Origin: Rs1 sp034111875
GTDB lineage: Bacteria; Pseudomonadota; Gammaproteobacteria; Pseudomonadales; Balneatricaceae
Direction of reading: 5' to 3'
DNA length: 20,027 bases
Assembly: GCA_034111875.1 (NCBI GenBank)
Contig: JAWUWK010000104.1
Location: 1-20,027, forward strand
Positions within the stretch are counted from its first letter, which is position 1; each line of letters starts with the position of its first letter. This document shows, in pieces, positions 7,113 to 15,006 of the stretch. The notes under the pieces were generated by a model. That model did no database searches. It was given only the letters and a program-made list of their open reading frames with translations, and was not told the DNA's origin. Made by a program: the position numbers and the translations under genes.

Positions 7113-8447
7113 CTACTGCTGAAAAGGATAAACGGAACCTAATTTGAGAATTTGCGTGAGTTCATCCAATGCCGTTCTAGATTCAAGTAGCAATAGAGGA
7201 TCCGCTAAGTCGGTTTCTGCTAACCTGTCTCGATAGTGTGACTCTACCCAAGTATTCAAACTGTTGTAGAGTTGCTGATTCATTAAAGTAGCCTGATTAG
7301 CCGCGAGGACTTCAGCTTGATTCATGACGACACGTAAGCGAAGGCAAGCAGGGCCTCCACCATTAGACATGCTCTGTTTTAGATCAAAGACTAAGGTTTG
7401 ATCTATAGGGCTGTTACCGGCAACTAATGAATGCAGATAATCCCATACCCGCGGGTTATTTTCACATTCTTGGGGTATTACCAAAACTGTTTTGCCATCG
7501 GGCATTGACAATAGTTGGCTGTTAAATAAATAACTGCTGACAGCATCCTGAACGCTAATAAGGTCGGTCGGTGCTTCAATAATGTGAAAATCAGTGCCCA
7601 TTTTTTGGCTAAGCTCTGCTTTCACCCCCGCTTGATTTAAAAAAGCTTGCTGGTGGCAAAATAAAACATTGGCATTACCTACCGCAATAACATCATTGTG
7701 AAATACCCCAGCATCGATTACATCTGGGTGCTGCTGAGCATACACCACATGCTCGGCATCTAGTTCATGCAATCTAACCACGGCATGTGAGGCTTCTATT
7801 GTATGCCTTGCAGGGTATTTTTTGGGGGCTTGTTTAGTGGTGTCGAAAGCGTGCTTTCCATAGACGAAAAATTCAATGCCGCGCTCGCCATATTGGTGGC
7901 AAAAACGCGTGTGATTGGCCGCACCTTCGTCGCCGAACTGGTCTACACTGGGCAATGCTTTGTGGTGAGCGAAGTGCTTTTCGTCGCCGAACGTCGCTTT
8001 TAAAATATTTCCAGTGACTCTATGTTCGATTGAACGATGAAATTTGTTGCTTAAATTAGCCGGTGTGAAATGAATTTTATGGTCTGCAGTGTCGGCACTG
8101 GGGGAAATAGTCGCTGCATTAGCCGTCCACATACTAGAGGCAGAGCAACAAGTCGCGAGTATTCTTGGCGCCTCTTTGGCCGCTTGCTCTAAAACACCAG
8201 CATCAGTGCCTGAAAAACCGAGTCTGCGCAGTGTATCTATATCTGGGCGCTCTTGTGGTGCCAGCACACCTTGCACCATTCCCATATCCGCAAGCACTTT
8301 CATTTTAGTTAAACCTTGCAGTGCCGCCTGTTTAGGATTGGCGACATTGGCATGGTTTTTCTGTGAAGCTACATTGCCAAAAGAGAGCCCTGCATAGTTG
8401 TGAGTGGGGCCTACTAGTCCATCAAAGTTTGCTTCTATCGCTGTCAT
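7113..8447 (-). CDS. astB: N-succinylarginine dihydrolase
   Basis: This enzyme hydrolyses N2-succinylarginine to N2-succinylornithine, two ammonia and CO2, the second step of the AST pathway of arginine catabolism in the cytoplasm. The 444 residues compare with about 447 in E. coli. The N-terminus EANFDGLVGPTHNYAGLSFGN is diagnostic. The catalytic triad of this amidinotransferase-fold enzyme is visible: Glu174 in FGDEGAANHTR, His250 in GVFHNDVIAVGN and Cys368 in NGGGPACLRLRV. The start is fixed by AAAGGAG (8460-8454) 6 nt before the ATG, the clearest ribosome-binding site in the window. It lies 182 bp after astD on the same strand, and that gap carries a 9-bp-arm dyad touching the ribosome-binding site. 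In Pseudomonas, astE/aruE would follow; here a hydrolase-OsmC gene follows instead. Confidence 0.97.
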   Translation of the reverse strand: MTAIEANFDGLVGPTHNYAGLSFGNVASQKNHANVANPKQAALQGLTKMKVLADMGMVQGVLAPQERPDIDTLRRLGFSGTDAGVLEQAAKEAPRILATCCSASSMWTANAATISPSADTADHKIHFTPANLSNKFHRSIEHRVTGNILKATFGDEKHFAHHKALPSVDQFGDEGAANHTRFCHQYGERGIEFFVYGKHAFDTTKQAPKKYPARHTIEASHAVVRLHELDAEHVVYAQQHPDVIDAGVFHNDVIAVGNANVLFCHQQAFLNQAGVKAELSQKMGTDFHIIEAPTDLISVQDAVSSYLFNSQLLSMPDGKTVLVIPQECENNPRVWDYLHSLVAGNSPIDQTLVFDLKQSMSNGGGPACLRLRVVMNQAEVLAANQATLMNQQLYNSLNTWVESHYRDRLAETDLADPLLLLESRTALDELTQILKLGSVYPFQQ

Positions 8448-8460
8448 AATAAACTCCTTT

Positions 8461-8490
8461 TAACAGCTGAGATGTAACTCGCAGCTGTTA
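8461..8490 (-). promoter_or_regulatory. Inverted repeat abutting the astB ribosome-binding site
   Basis: TAACAGCTG (8461-8469) and CAGCTGTTA (8482-8490) are perfect 9-bp arms around a 12-nt spacer. On the astB mRNA this hairpin would end directly at the AAAGGAG ribosome-binding site, so it could protect the message end, influence translation, or be a protein-binding dyad. A second, weaker dyad in the same gap is CGCTTT/AAAGCG (8531-8536, 8547-8552). No T-run follows either, so they are not called as terminators. Confidence 0.5.
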
Positions 8491-8629
8491 TATTTTCTGT
8501 TAAATCTTCTCAGTCACATCCTGTCGGTAACGCTTTATTGGATTAAAAAGCGCTGAAGAGGTTAGCTGCCGATCAATCAGTGAGTAAACCAATGAATATA
8601 TTTCGATTTGTGCAGCAGTAATTTAAATA

Positions 8630-10096
8630 TTAGAAAGTTAACCCTGGAGACAAAGTGGGCGGCATAATTAAGGTATCGGTTTCCATACCTGCAACCGGGT
8701 AAGCACAGTAGTCCGCCGCATAATAAGCGCTTGCTCTATGATTGCCACTGGCACCGATACCACCGAAAGGTGCTGTAGAACTTGCACCCGTTGTCTGTTT
8801 ATTCCAGTTAACAATACCTGCTCTTATGTGATTATAAAACATTTTATATTGATCTTTGCTATTACTAAACAGACCGGCCGCCAAACCAAAGCGGGTGTTG
8901 TTAGCCTGTCTAATCGCCTCGCTAAACGAATCGTAACGAATGACTTGTAACAGCGGGCCAAAATGTTCTTCATCTGGAAGGTTTTCAATATCAGTGACAT
9001 TAATTAAACCTGGGCTCACAAAGCCGGTGCCTTCAGACAGCTTTTCTAGGTGCACGATACTCTCTGCTCCTAAGGCTAATAGATTTTGTTGGGCTGTAAG
9101 CATATTTTCTGCCGCTTGCTCAGAGATCAAACTGCCCATAAAGGGGGCGGGTTCGTCAAATTGGCCGCCGACGACAATGTTTTTAACGGCGCGAGTCAGT
9201 AGCGCTAAAAACTCATCGCCTAGGCTATTGCTTGGAACAAACAAGCGCCGAGCACAGACGCACCGCTGGCCTGTTGTGATGTATGCCGATTGAATGGTTT
9301 CATTGACAGCGGCCCGCAGATCACTGATTTCGCCAATGATCAGAGGGTTATTACCGCCCATTTCTAAAGCGAGAATTTTTTCAGGTTGACCGGCAAACTG
9401 CCGATGCAACAAATGTCCGGTATTTGAACTGCCGGTAAAAAATAAACCGTCAATGCCACCGTGGCCCGCCAGTGCGATGCCGGTTTCCTTTTCGCCTTGG
9501 ACTAAATTAATCGCTCCTTTAGGGAGGCCTGCCTGCTCCCAGAGTTCAACCATGTAGATGCCGACTTTGGGGGTCAGTTCACTGGGCTTAAAGACCACAG
9601 TGTTACCGGCGATAATAGCGGGGACAATATGACCATTAGGTAAATGACCGGGGAAATTGTAGGGGCCGAAAATGGCCACTACGCCGTGGGGCTTGTGTCG
9701 CAAAGTACTTCTAGTTGCCCCTATGTCAGTCAAGGTTTCGCCAGTGCGTTGATTATTGGCTTTGATTGAAATGGCTATTTTTGCCGCCATCGCCGCGGCT
9801 TCTGTTCTTGTCTCCCAAAGAGGTTTTCCCGTCTCTTGAGCGATAAGCCGCGCGAGTGCTTCTTTATTGTCTGTTAATAAGCTGGCAAAACACTCGACCA
9901 CTGTGCATCGCGTTTGCAGTGGGGTACTCGCCCATATGGGGGCGGCGTCACGGGCAGCGTCAATCGCCTGGTCGACTTGTTGGATGCTCGCGCAGTTACC
10001 CTGCCAAAAAACGTCACCCGTAGCAGGGTCTAAAGACGTTAATTTTGGACCTTCGCCTTGACGCCATTGACCATTAATAAAAAGAGAATTCATCAT
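8630..10096 (-). CDS. astD: N-succinylglutamate 5-semialdehyde dehydrogenase
   Basis: This NAD-dependent aldehyde dehydrogenase oxidises N-succinylglutamate 5-semialdehyde to N-succinylglutamate, the fourth AST step. The 488 residues fit the family (E. coli AstD about 492). Catalytic features are Asn147 in FGPYNFPGHLPNGH, general base Glu245 in ALEMGGNNP and nucleophile Cys279 in TTGQRCVCARR; the cofactor region includes FKPSELTP and FFTGSSNTG. FGPYNFPGHLPNGHIVPA and the RCVCARR stretch are typical of AstD among aldehyde dehydrogenases. The gene starts 4 nt after the aruG stop. Its ribosome-binding site (AGAGGTGA) includes the aruG stop codon TGA, so translation is probably coupled. Two consecutive ATGs leave the exact first residue open by one. 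The enzyme appears complete. Confidence 0.96.
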   Translation of the reverse strand: MMNSLFINGQWRQGEGPKLTSLDPATGDVFWQGNCASIQQVDQAIDAARDAAPIWASTPLQTRCTVVECFASLLTDNKEALARLIAQETGKPLWETRTEAAAMAAKIAISIKANNQRTGETLTDIGATRSTLRHKPHGVVAIFGPYNFPGHLPNGHIVPAIIAGNTVVFKPSELTPKVGIYMVELWEQAGLPKGAINLVQGEKETGIALAGHGGIDGLFFTGSSNTGHLLHRQFAGQPEKILALEMGGNNPLIIGEISDLRAAVNETIQSAYITTGQRCVCARRLFVPSNSLGDEFLALLTRAVKNIVVGGQFDEPAPFMGSLISEQAAENMLTAQQNLLALGAESIVHLEKLSEGTGFVSPGLINVTDIENLPDEEHFGPLLQVIRYDSFSEAIRQANNTRFGLAAGLFSNSKDQYKMFYNHIRAGIVNWNKQTTGASSTAPFGGIGASGNHRASAYYAADYCAYPVAGMETDTLIMPPTLSPGLTF

Positions 10097-10100
10097 AAAA

Positions 10101-11144
10101 TCACCTCTGTTGAGCGTTTAGCGGCACAATTCTTACCGTACTGCCGTCACTGATGCCTAGTGCTTGAGCGGTGTCAGCTTGAATAGAAATTAAGTTATTA
10201 CCTCGATCGTTTAAATTAACCAAGGTACAGCGGAATTGTTCAAATTGAGTGCTACTAATGAGGTGCAAATCTCCAGGGTTGCTGGTTACTTGCGCAGTGT
10301 TGTCTTCACAAACTTTTACTTTTACGTAGCGGCTTTCTTTGACTGCGCGAATATCATTGATATTTGCCTCCAGGGTCGGGCCGCCATCAAAGATGTCGAT
10401 ATAGCCGGTAAAACGCATACCCTCGCGCTCGAGTAACTTGCGAGCAGGGATAGTGTTTTTGTGGGTTTGGCCAATGACCTCTTTGGCAGAGGCGGGCAGT
10501 AATTCAGTATATAGAGTGTATTTAGGCATAAGTTCGGCAATAAAAGCCTTATTAATCGACGATGTTTTGTCGGCCGTTGTGAAGTCTATGGAAAAGAAGT
10601 GTTTACCTAAGCCTTCCCAGAACGGTGAGATGCCATTTTCATCTGAATAGCCACGCATTTCTGCGACCAGCCGATGGTCAAATAATTGTGGAAACTCTGC
10701 CATAAACATAAAGCGACATTTAGACAGTAGGTGACCATTTTTAGAATGGCGATAATCGGGATGTAAAAATAAAGTACAAAGTTCTGAATAGCCAGTGTGA
10801 TCATTGGAAATGGTCAGTGTTTGCATTTGATTATAGACATTCAGTTCTTTTGAGGCGTGGACTAAAGTACCCATTCGATAGTTGTACCAAGGGTCAGATA
10901 ACCCCACCGCCGCTTCAATGGCGCAAATCCCCGCAATTTTACCTTCAGCAACATCTTCCAGTACAAATAAATAGAGTTTTTCCGCCGCTTGATTTCCCGC
11001 TTTAAAGGCTTCTAAAGCGTAGCTTAGCTTGTCTTTTACAACCTCTGGATTATCTTGAAGGGAGGTGAATCCTGGGCCGGTAATTTTAGCAAACTCGATT
11101 AAAGCCTCTTCATCATTGACTTCTATTGGGCGTATGACCATCAT
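10101..11144 (-). CDS. aruG: Arginine N-succinyltransferase, beta subunit (AstA family)
   Basis: This subunit transfers succinyl from succinyl-CoA to the alpha-amino group of arginine, the first AST step. The 347 residues carry the AstA signatures ELCTLFLHPDYR (121-132), AEMRG (161-165), SPFWEGLGKHFF (173-184), FIAELMPKY (201-209) and IFDGGPTLEA (251-260). The acyl-CoA-binding loop of the GNAT fold is present as R132-HSKNG-HLL. Of the two AstA paralogues here, this one is closer to single-subunit E. coli AstA and is the likely catalytic partner. Its start overlaps the aruF stop as ATGA (11144-11141), so the two are translationally coupled, as expected for subunits needed in equal amounts. In Pseudomonas aeruginosa the equivalent AruF and AruG form a heteromer (established knowledge). 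The alpha/beta assignment rests on gene order and motif conservation. Confidence 0.93.
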   Translation of the reverse strand: MMVIRPIEVNDEEALIEFAKITGPGFTSLQDNPEVVKDKLSYALEAFKAGNQAAEKLYLFVLEDVAEGKIAGICAIEAAVGLSDPWYNYRMGTLVHASKELNVYNQMQTLTISNDHTGYSELCTLFLHPDYRHSKNGHLLSKCRFMFMAEFPQLFDHRLVAEMRGYSDENGISPFWEGLGKHFFSIDFTTADKTSSINKAFIAELMPKYTLYTELLPASAKEVIGQTHKNTIPARKLLEREGMRFTGYIDIFDGGPTLEANINDIRAVKESRYVKVKVCEDNTAQVTSNPGDLHLISSTQFEQFRCTLVNLNDRGNNLISIQADTAQALGISDGSTVRIVPLNAQQR

Positions 11145-12193
11145 AATATTGTCTCCGGTGCTAGTGTATTCTGATTTATGTCAAGGGGTAAAACAAAGAG
11201 CTTGTCACCGACAGCAACATTAAGTTGTTGAGCTTGTTCTGGTGTTAAGTAAATGTCTGATAAATCAACAAGAGTGTGTAGGGCGGCAAAGTTCTTGACA
11301 TAATTGTTGCTTATCAATACCGCTTGCTTAGTGCTGCTGTCAACCGTATCTTGTATGCGAGCGTTACAACTGAACTGGGTGTTAACAGTTTTTAGCGACG
11401 CGGTACTCGCTTCTAGCGTTGGGCCACCATCGAAAATACTGATGTAGTTGTTTTGTACAAAGCCTTCACTGGTGAACAATTTTTTTACATTTAATAGGTC
11501 TGGGCGCAATTGTCCTATCGCCTGTTGTGCGGTTTTATCGAGCAGCGGCACATAGACAGGGTATTTTGGCATTAAATCAGCAATGAAGCCTTTAGCGTTA
11601 ATGCCCGTTAAATAGTTGGCTCTTTGAAACTCCATATTGAAGAAATGTTTGCCGAGTGATTGCCAGAAAGGAGAACGCTGTTCAGTATCGACCATGCCCT
11701 GCAATTCCAACATCAGTTTTTTACCGAAGCGATGGCGCTGTTGACCTACAAACATTAATCGCGACAGAGAGAGCAAGGGCAGTGCACTCGTCATTGACTC
11801 TGTTGGTGCCAAATAAAAGGTACAAAGTCTAGATAATCCCTCGCAGTCTTGACTGAGATTCAAAGTGTCGATTGTATTGCTGATTTGCAGCGTTTGAGAG
11901 TGATGTTGCAGTTGTTCACAACGGTAGCTATAAAAAGGTGAGCTAAAACCTACACAAGCTTCTATGCCTGAAATACCGAGTATCTTGCGATTGGTAGTCT
12001 CTTCAATGACAAAGTGGTAACTTTGGTCAGTTGCACTGACCACGTTTTGCTGTAGGGACTGTTGAGTAGTATTAATCAACTGCTCTAAGTGATCGCGGTT
12101 GTTCGGCAAGGTTGTCATATTGCCCCCTGCCGCCACTGCCAGATGCTCAATATCTGGCAGATCAGCGAAGCGCACAGGTCGAAAGACGCGCAT
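11141..12193 (-). CDS. aruF: Arginine N-succinyltransferase, alpha subunit (AstA family, divergent)
   Basis: This is a paralogue of the following gene and the presumed partner in a two-subunit arginine succinyltransferase. Its 350 residues retain SPFWQSLGKHFF (174-185), FIADLMPKYPVYV (203-215) and IFDGGPTLEA (253-262). The segment matching the CoA-binding loop is LAPTESMTSALPLLSLSR, with the Arg and glycines lost, and AEMRG has become LELQG. It may therefore be structural or arginine-sensing rather than catalytic (inference). It starts one base after the stop of the M20 peptidase gene with almost no ribosome-binding site of its own, so its translation probably depends on ribosomes finishing that gene. 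This ties the M20 enzyme tightly to the succinyltransferase. The order here (astC, M20, aruF, aruG, astD, astB) matches Pseudomonas aruCFGDB apart from the inserted M20 gene. Confidence 0.92.
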   Translation of the reverse strand: MRVFRPVRFADLPDIEHLAVAAGGNMTTLPNNRDHLEQLINTTQQSLQQNVVSATDQSYHFVIEETTNRKILGISGIEACVGFSSPFYSYRCEQLQHHSQTLQISNTIDTLNLSQDCEGLSRLCTFYLAPTESMTSALPLLSLSRLMFVGQQRHRFGKKLMLELQGMVDTEQRSPFWQSLGKHFFNMEFQRANYLTGINAKGFIADLMPKYPVYVPLLDKTAQQAIGQLRPDLLNVKKLFTSEGFVQNNYISIFDGGPTLEASTASLKTVNTQFSCNARIQDTVDSSTKQAVLISNNYVKNFAALHTLVDLSDIYLTPEQAQQLNVAVGDKLFVLPLDINQNTLAPETIL

Positions 12194-12194
12194 T

Positions 12195-13448
12195 TTATTG
12201 AGTGCGCGTGTTAGTCAGCCAGCTCAAGTCGTCAGAGCTAGCCAGTTTGAATAAGAGAAGGGCGCTCAGCTTGGCTCGCACGGTCAGGCTCTTTACGTTG
12301 AGGTATTCATCAACTGAATGTATTTTACCCCCTTGGACGCCCAGTGTATCAATATTGGGGATTCCCGCTTCAGCGAGGTTGTTGCCATCACAGCAGCCAC
12401 CTGTGGGTAACCAAGTCAAATCTAAACCCAACTGCGCCCCACAATCACAGGCCAGTTGAAACAGCTTTTCGTTGGCCGCGGTTAATACCTTTGGTTTACG
12501 TCCGAAGTGGCCATGCATTTCGATAGACAAGCCATCACGTTGGTTGATTGTCGCTAAAATCTGTTCTATTTTATCAAGGCACCAGTGTTCATCTTCTGGT
12601 CGTTCTAAGCGAATATTAAACCGCGATAAGCAGAGGTCGGGAACGACATTGTTGGCGCCACCACCTTCAATCAGTGCCGGGTTGATTGTTACGCCATTGC
12701 GCTGACCGTTCAAATCATCCAGTGCGCTGATAAAATCACACATCGCCCGAACGGCATTGCGGCCAGCGTGATGTTCACGACCGGCGTGAGCGGCTTTACC
12801 TCTGCTGATCACACTGAAGTTACCGCTGCCTTTGCGGGCTCCAGCGAAATTCCCATCCGCAAAACTCGGTTCATAAATCAGCCCTAAATCCACTCTGGTG
12901 GCGGCTTCAGCGATTAAATGAGCGGAGCCTTGAGAGCCAATTTCTTCATCGGGGTTAAAGAGTATTTCCCAGCCGACTTTGTCAGCTAAGGGGCTTCGCT
13001 CTAGTGCTTCGATGGCTTTAAGCATAACCACAAGGCCGCCTTTTAAATCGGCTACTCCCGGTCCGTTAAGGGTCTCATCATCCAGCCATTGGGTAGTTTG
13101 AAAGGGGGAGTCGATTGGGAAAACGGTGTCTAAGTGGCCGCAAAAAAATATTTGCAACTGCGCATTAGGGCGTTTAGTTAAACGCACAGCACTTCCCATA
13201 GGAAGTAACTGTTCAACCCCTTGGTTGTCTATATGTTTAAAAGGGGCTACTGGGATTACTTCAACTTTTGCCTCTAAAACTGCGGCGTATTCAATGAGTT
13301 TTTGACCTACTTGATCGACACCTTCTGGGTTAAAGCTGCCAGAATTTATATGTGATAGGGCTATAGTATGGGCTAACATTTCATCGTATTGGCTATCAAT
13401 CCAATCTAGCCAAGGAGAAAAATGAGTATCGGTATCTGTGGTTGACAT
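12195..13448 (-). CDS. M20 family zinc peptidase, carboxypeptidase G2-like; candidate N-succinylglutamate desuccinylase
   Basis: This is a two-zinc amidohydrolase of 417 residues. Metal ligands are His105 (GHLDTVF), bridging Asp134 (GPGVADLKGG), Glu169 (DEEIGS), Glu193 (YEPS) and His377 (GKIHS), with catalytic base Glu168. The spacings 29, 34 and 24 equal those of Pseudomonas carboxypeptidase G2 as I remember it (His112, Asp141, Glu175/176, Glu200), and the last gap differs by one. That enzyme releases glutamate from N-acyl-glutamates. Unlike it, this protein has no signal peptide, so it acts in the cytoplasm. The motif TGGCCDGNN (349-357) is typical of a hydrolase subgroup annotated only generally. 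The gene lies between astC and aruF, 1 nt before aruF. AstE is absent from the window, so cleavage of N-succinylglutamate to succinate and glutamate is the favoured inference. Alternatives are an acetylornithine deacetylase-like or dipeptidase activity. Confidence 0.9.
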   Translation of the reverse strand: MSTTDTDTHFSPWLDWIDSQYDEMLAHTIALSHINSGSFNPEGVDQVGQKLIEYAAVLEAKVEVIPVAPFKHIDNQGVEQLLPMGSAVRLTKRPNAQLQIFFCGHLDTVFPIDSPFQTTQWLDDETLNGPGVADLKGGLVVMLKAIEALERSPLADKVGWEILFNPDEEIGSQGSAHLIAEAATRVDLGLIYEPSFADGNFAGARKGSGNFSVISRGKAAHAGREHHAGRNAVRAMCDFISALDDLNGQRNGVTINPALIEGGGANNVVPDLCLSRFNIRLERPEDEHWCLDKIEQILATINQRDGLSIEMHGHFGRKPKVLTAANEKLFQLACDCGAQLGLDLTWLPTGGCCDGNNLAEAGIPNIDTLGVQGGKIHSVDEYLNVKSLTVRAKLSALLLFKLASSDDLSWLTNTRTQ

Positions 13449-13503
13449 AGTAGGTCCTGATTGTTCTAACGTGACAGTTTAAAAATAGAGAGACGCCATA
13501 GAT

Positions 13504-13509
13504 ATTATA
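13504..13509 (-). promoter_or_regulatory. Candidate -10 element for the M20-aruFG-astDB operon
   Basis: A perfect TATAAT on the minus strand lies 55 bp before the M20 start. The hexamer 17-18 bp upstream (AATGAT or TAATGA) is a poor -35, so any promoter here is weak or activator-dependent. Together with the hairpins after astC, it suggests the downstream genes can be transcribed separately from astC. Confidence 0.35.
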
Positions 13510-13590
13510 ATCAAATATAAGCGTTTATCATTAGTTCTCTGATCTATTCTCTAGCGCCGCAATTGAAAAGGCGATTTTGCGTTTTAAATT

Positions 13591-13619
13591 GTCACAGCGA
13601 AACCTTGTTCAGCTGTGAC
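13591..13619 (-). promoter_or_regulatory. 8-bp inverted repeat in the astC-M20 gap
   Basis: GTCACAGC (13591-13598) and GCTGTGAC (13612-13619) are perfect arms with a 13-nt spacer. In the astC mRNA this would form a stable GC-containing hairpin 51 nt after the stop, without a T-run. It could protect the 3' end of an astC segment from decay or bind a regulator. The arm sequence resembles the AACAGCTG arms before astB, though not closely enough to call a common site. Confidence 0.45.
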
Positions 13620-13643
13620 TGCGCTCTAATATGTGGGCTCTCT

Positions 13644-13676
13644 AAAAAAAGCCCAAGCCAGATTAGCCACTAGCTT
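13644..13676 (-). terminator. Terminator-like hairpin overlapping the astC stop
   Basis: On the minus strand AAGCTAG (13676-13670, containing the astC stop TAG) can pair with CTGGCTT (13661-13655) through seven pairs including one G-U, with an 8-nt loop. GGGC and a run of seven T (13650-13644) follow. The 4-nt gap before the T-run and the wobble make this a moderate candidate. It may lower transcription of the downstream AST genes relative to astC. Confidence 0.4.
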
Positions 13677-14890
13677 TGACTGGCGATGACTTTAGCAATA
13701 GCCGCTTCCAATTTTGCCAAGCCCAGTGTGATATCTTCATCGGGAATGATCAGTGACGGTGCCATGCGCAGTACTTTAGGCCCAGCGACTAATATCATTA
13801 AACCTTCTTCTCTTGCCGCCGCCATAAAGAGCGCGGCTTTACCTTGCCATTTTTCTATCAATTCAACACCGATTAGGAGACCTAATCCACGCGTTTCTTG
13901 AAAGATAGCGTGTTTAGCATTAATAGCGTTTAAGCCTGCAACGAACAGTGCTCGTTTAGCGTTTATGTCAGAGAGCACTTCGGCATTATTGATATGATCG
14001 ACGACCACTTCAGCAATTGCACACGCCAGTGGATTCCCGCCGTAGGTACTGCCGTGAGTCCCAAAGTTCAAGCTAGCGGCGCATTTATCGGTAGTTAGCA
14101 TCGCACCGATTGGAAATCCACCACCGAGGGATTTAGCGGAGGTGAGAATGTCTGGGGTCACCCCAAACTGCTCGTAGGCAAAGAAAGTACCCGTGCGGCC
14201 AGCGCCGGTTTGGACTTCGTCGAACACTAGCAGGGCATTATGCTCATCGCAAAGCTCACGAGCTGCTTTTATAAAATCAAGGTTGGCATTGATAACTCCA
14301 CCCTCTCCTTGTACTGGCTCTAATACAACGGCACAAGTGCGGGCCGAAATTGCGTTTCTAAGCGCTTCAATATCGTTGTAAGGTAAGTGGGTGATGCCAG
14401 CCGGCACAGGTTCAAAGCCTTCACGGTATTTTTTTTGACCGCCCACTGAAACAGTGAACAGGGAGCGCCCATGGAAAGATTGCTCAAAAGAAATTATTTC
14501 ATGTTTTTCTGGGCCGACATTATCATAACTGTATTTACGTGCCAGCTTGAAAGCTGCTTCGTTGGCTTCAGTGCCAGAATTACAGAAGAAGACTTTATCG
14601 GCGAAAGTGGCGGCACAAAGTGTTTGTGCTAGACGCAGAGCGGGTTCATTGGTGAAAATGTTTGATAAGTGCCATAGTTTATCAGCTTGCTCTTTCAGAG
14701 CAGTGACTAATGCCGGGTGTGAATGACCTAGTGCAGTCACGGCGATGCCGCCTGCAAAATCAATGTATTCATTGTCATCTTGATCCCAAACACGCGAGCC
14801 GAGACCGCGCACAGGTACCATCTGTTGAGGGTTATAGTTTGGTACCATTACGTCATCAAATACGGCGCGGGTGACACTTTGCTTAGTCAT
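13670..14890 (-). CDS. astC: Succinylornithine / acetylornithine aminotransferase
   Basis: This PLP-dependent class III aminotransferase converts N2-succinylornithine and 2-oxoglutarate to N-succinylglutamate 5-semialdehyde and glutamate, the third AST step. Enzymes of this type often also serve as acetylornithine aminotransferase (ArgD) in arginine synthesis. The 406 residues equal the E. coli AstC length. Visible features are the PLP-phosphate loop NSGTEAN (104-110), SFHGRS (138-143), Asp224 in LVFDEVQTGAGRTG that contacts the PLP ring nitrogen, and the Schiff-base Lys253 in TSAKSLGGGFPIGA. AAGGAT lies just upstream of the ATG. It is first in the AST locus and divergent from argR, with a probable ArgR operator 240 bp upstream. 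Sequence alone does not separate AstC from ArgD, but the position in the AST locus favours the catabolic enzyme. Confidence 0.95.
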   Translation of the reverse strand: MTKQSVTRAVFDDVMVPNYNPQQMVPVRGLGSRVWDQDDNEYIDFAGGIAVTALGHSHPALVTALKEQADKLWHLSNIFTNEPALRLAQTLCAATFADKVFFCNSGTEANEAAFKLARKYSYDNVGPEKHEIISFEQSFHGRSLFTVSVGGQKKYREGFEPVPAGITHLPYNDIEALRNAISARTCAVVLEPVQGEGGVINANLDFIKAARELCDEHNALLVFDEVQTGAGRTGTFFAYEQFGVTPDILTSAKSLGGGFPIGAMLTTDKCAASLNFGTHGSTYGGNPLACAIAEVVVDHINNAEVLSDINAKRALFVAGLNAINAKHAIFQETRGLGLLIGVELIEKWQGKAALFMAAAREEGLMILVAGPKVLRMAPSLIIPDEDITLGLAKLEAAIAKVIASQS

Positions 14891-14930
14891 ATTGGGATCC
14901 TTAAGTGAACCTAAATTAGGCAGTCGAATC

Positions 14931-14936
14931 GCGACA
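14931..14936 (-). promoter_or_regulatory. TGTCGC core, possible extra ArgR half-site near astC
   Basis: TGTCGC on the minus strand, 40 bp before the astC start, matches the core of the Pseudomonas ArgR half-site, but the AA eight bases later is replaced by TG. No partner is visible 21 bp upstream. It is one of three TGTCGC cores in this 352-bp interval. Confidence 0.3.
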
Positions 14937-15006
14937 GTCTTTACAAATTATTGATGCATCTAGAAAAATAGAAAAATCTCCGATCACCAATAAGCTGACC
15001 ATGTAC

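Noticed and set aside
7803..8397. Plus-strand open frames opposite astB (7803-8003 and 8089-8397)
   Set aside because: They mirror the codon structure of astB, whose catalytic residues are all present, and have no recognisable motifs or ribosome-binding sites.
13635..13654. GGGCT...AGCCC as the stem of an astC terminator
   Set aside because: The A7/T7 run lies inside this loop rather than after it, so it cannot act as a terminator in that pairing. The alternative stem at 13655-13676 followed by the T-run was kept instead.
13670..14890. Naming the aminotransferase argD
   Set aside because: Sequence does not separate ArgD from AstC, but it heads an arginine succinyltransferase locus next to argR, so the catabolic name fits better; dual function is noted.
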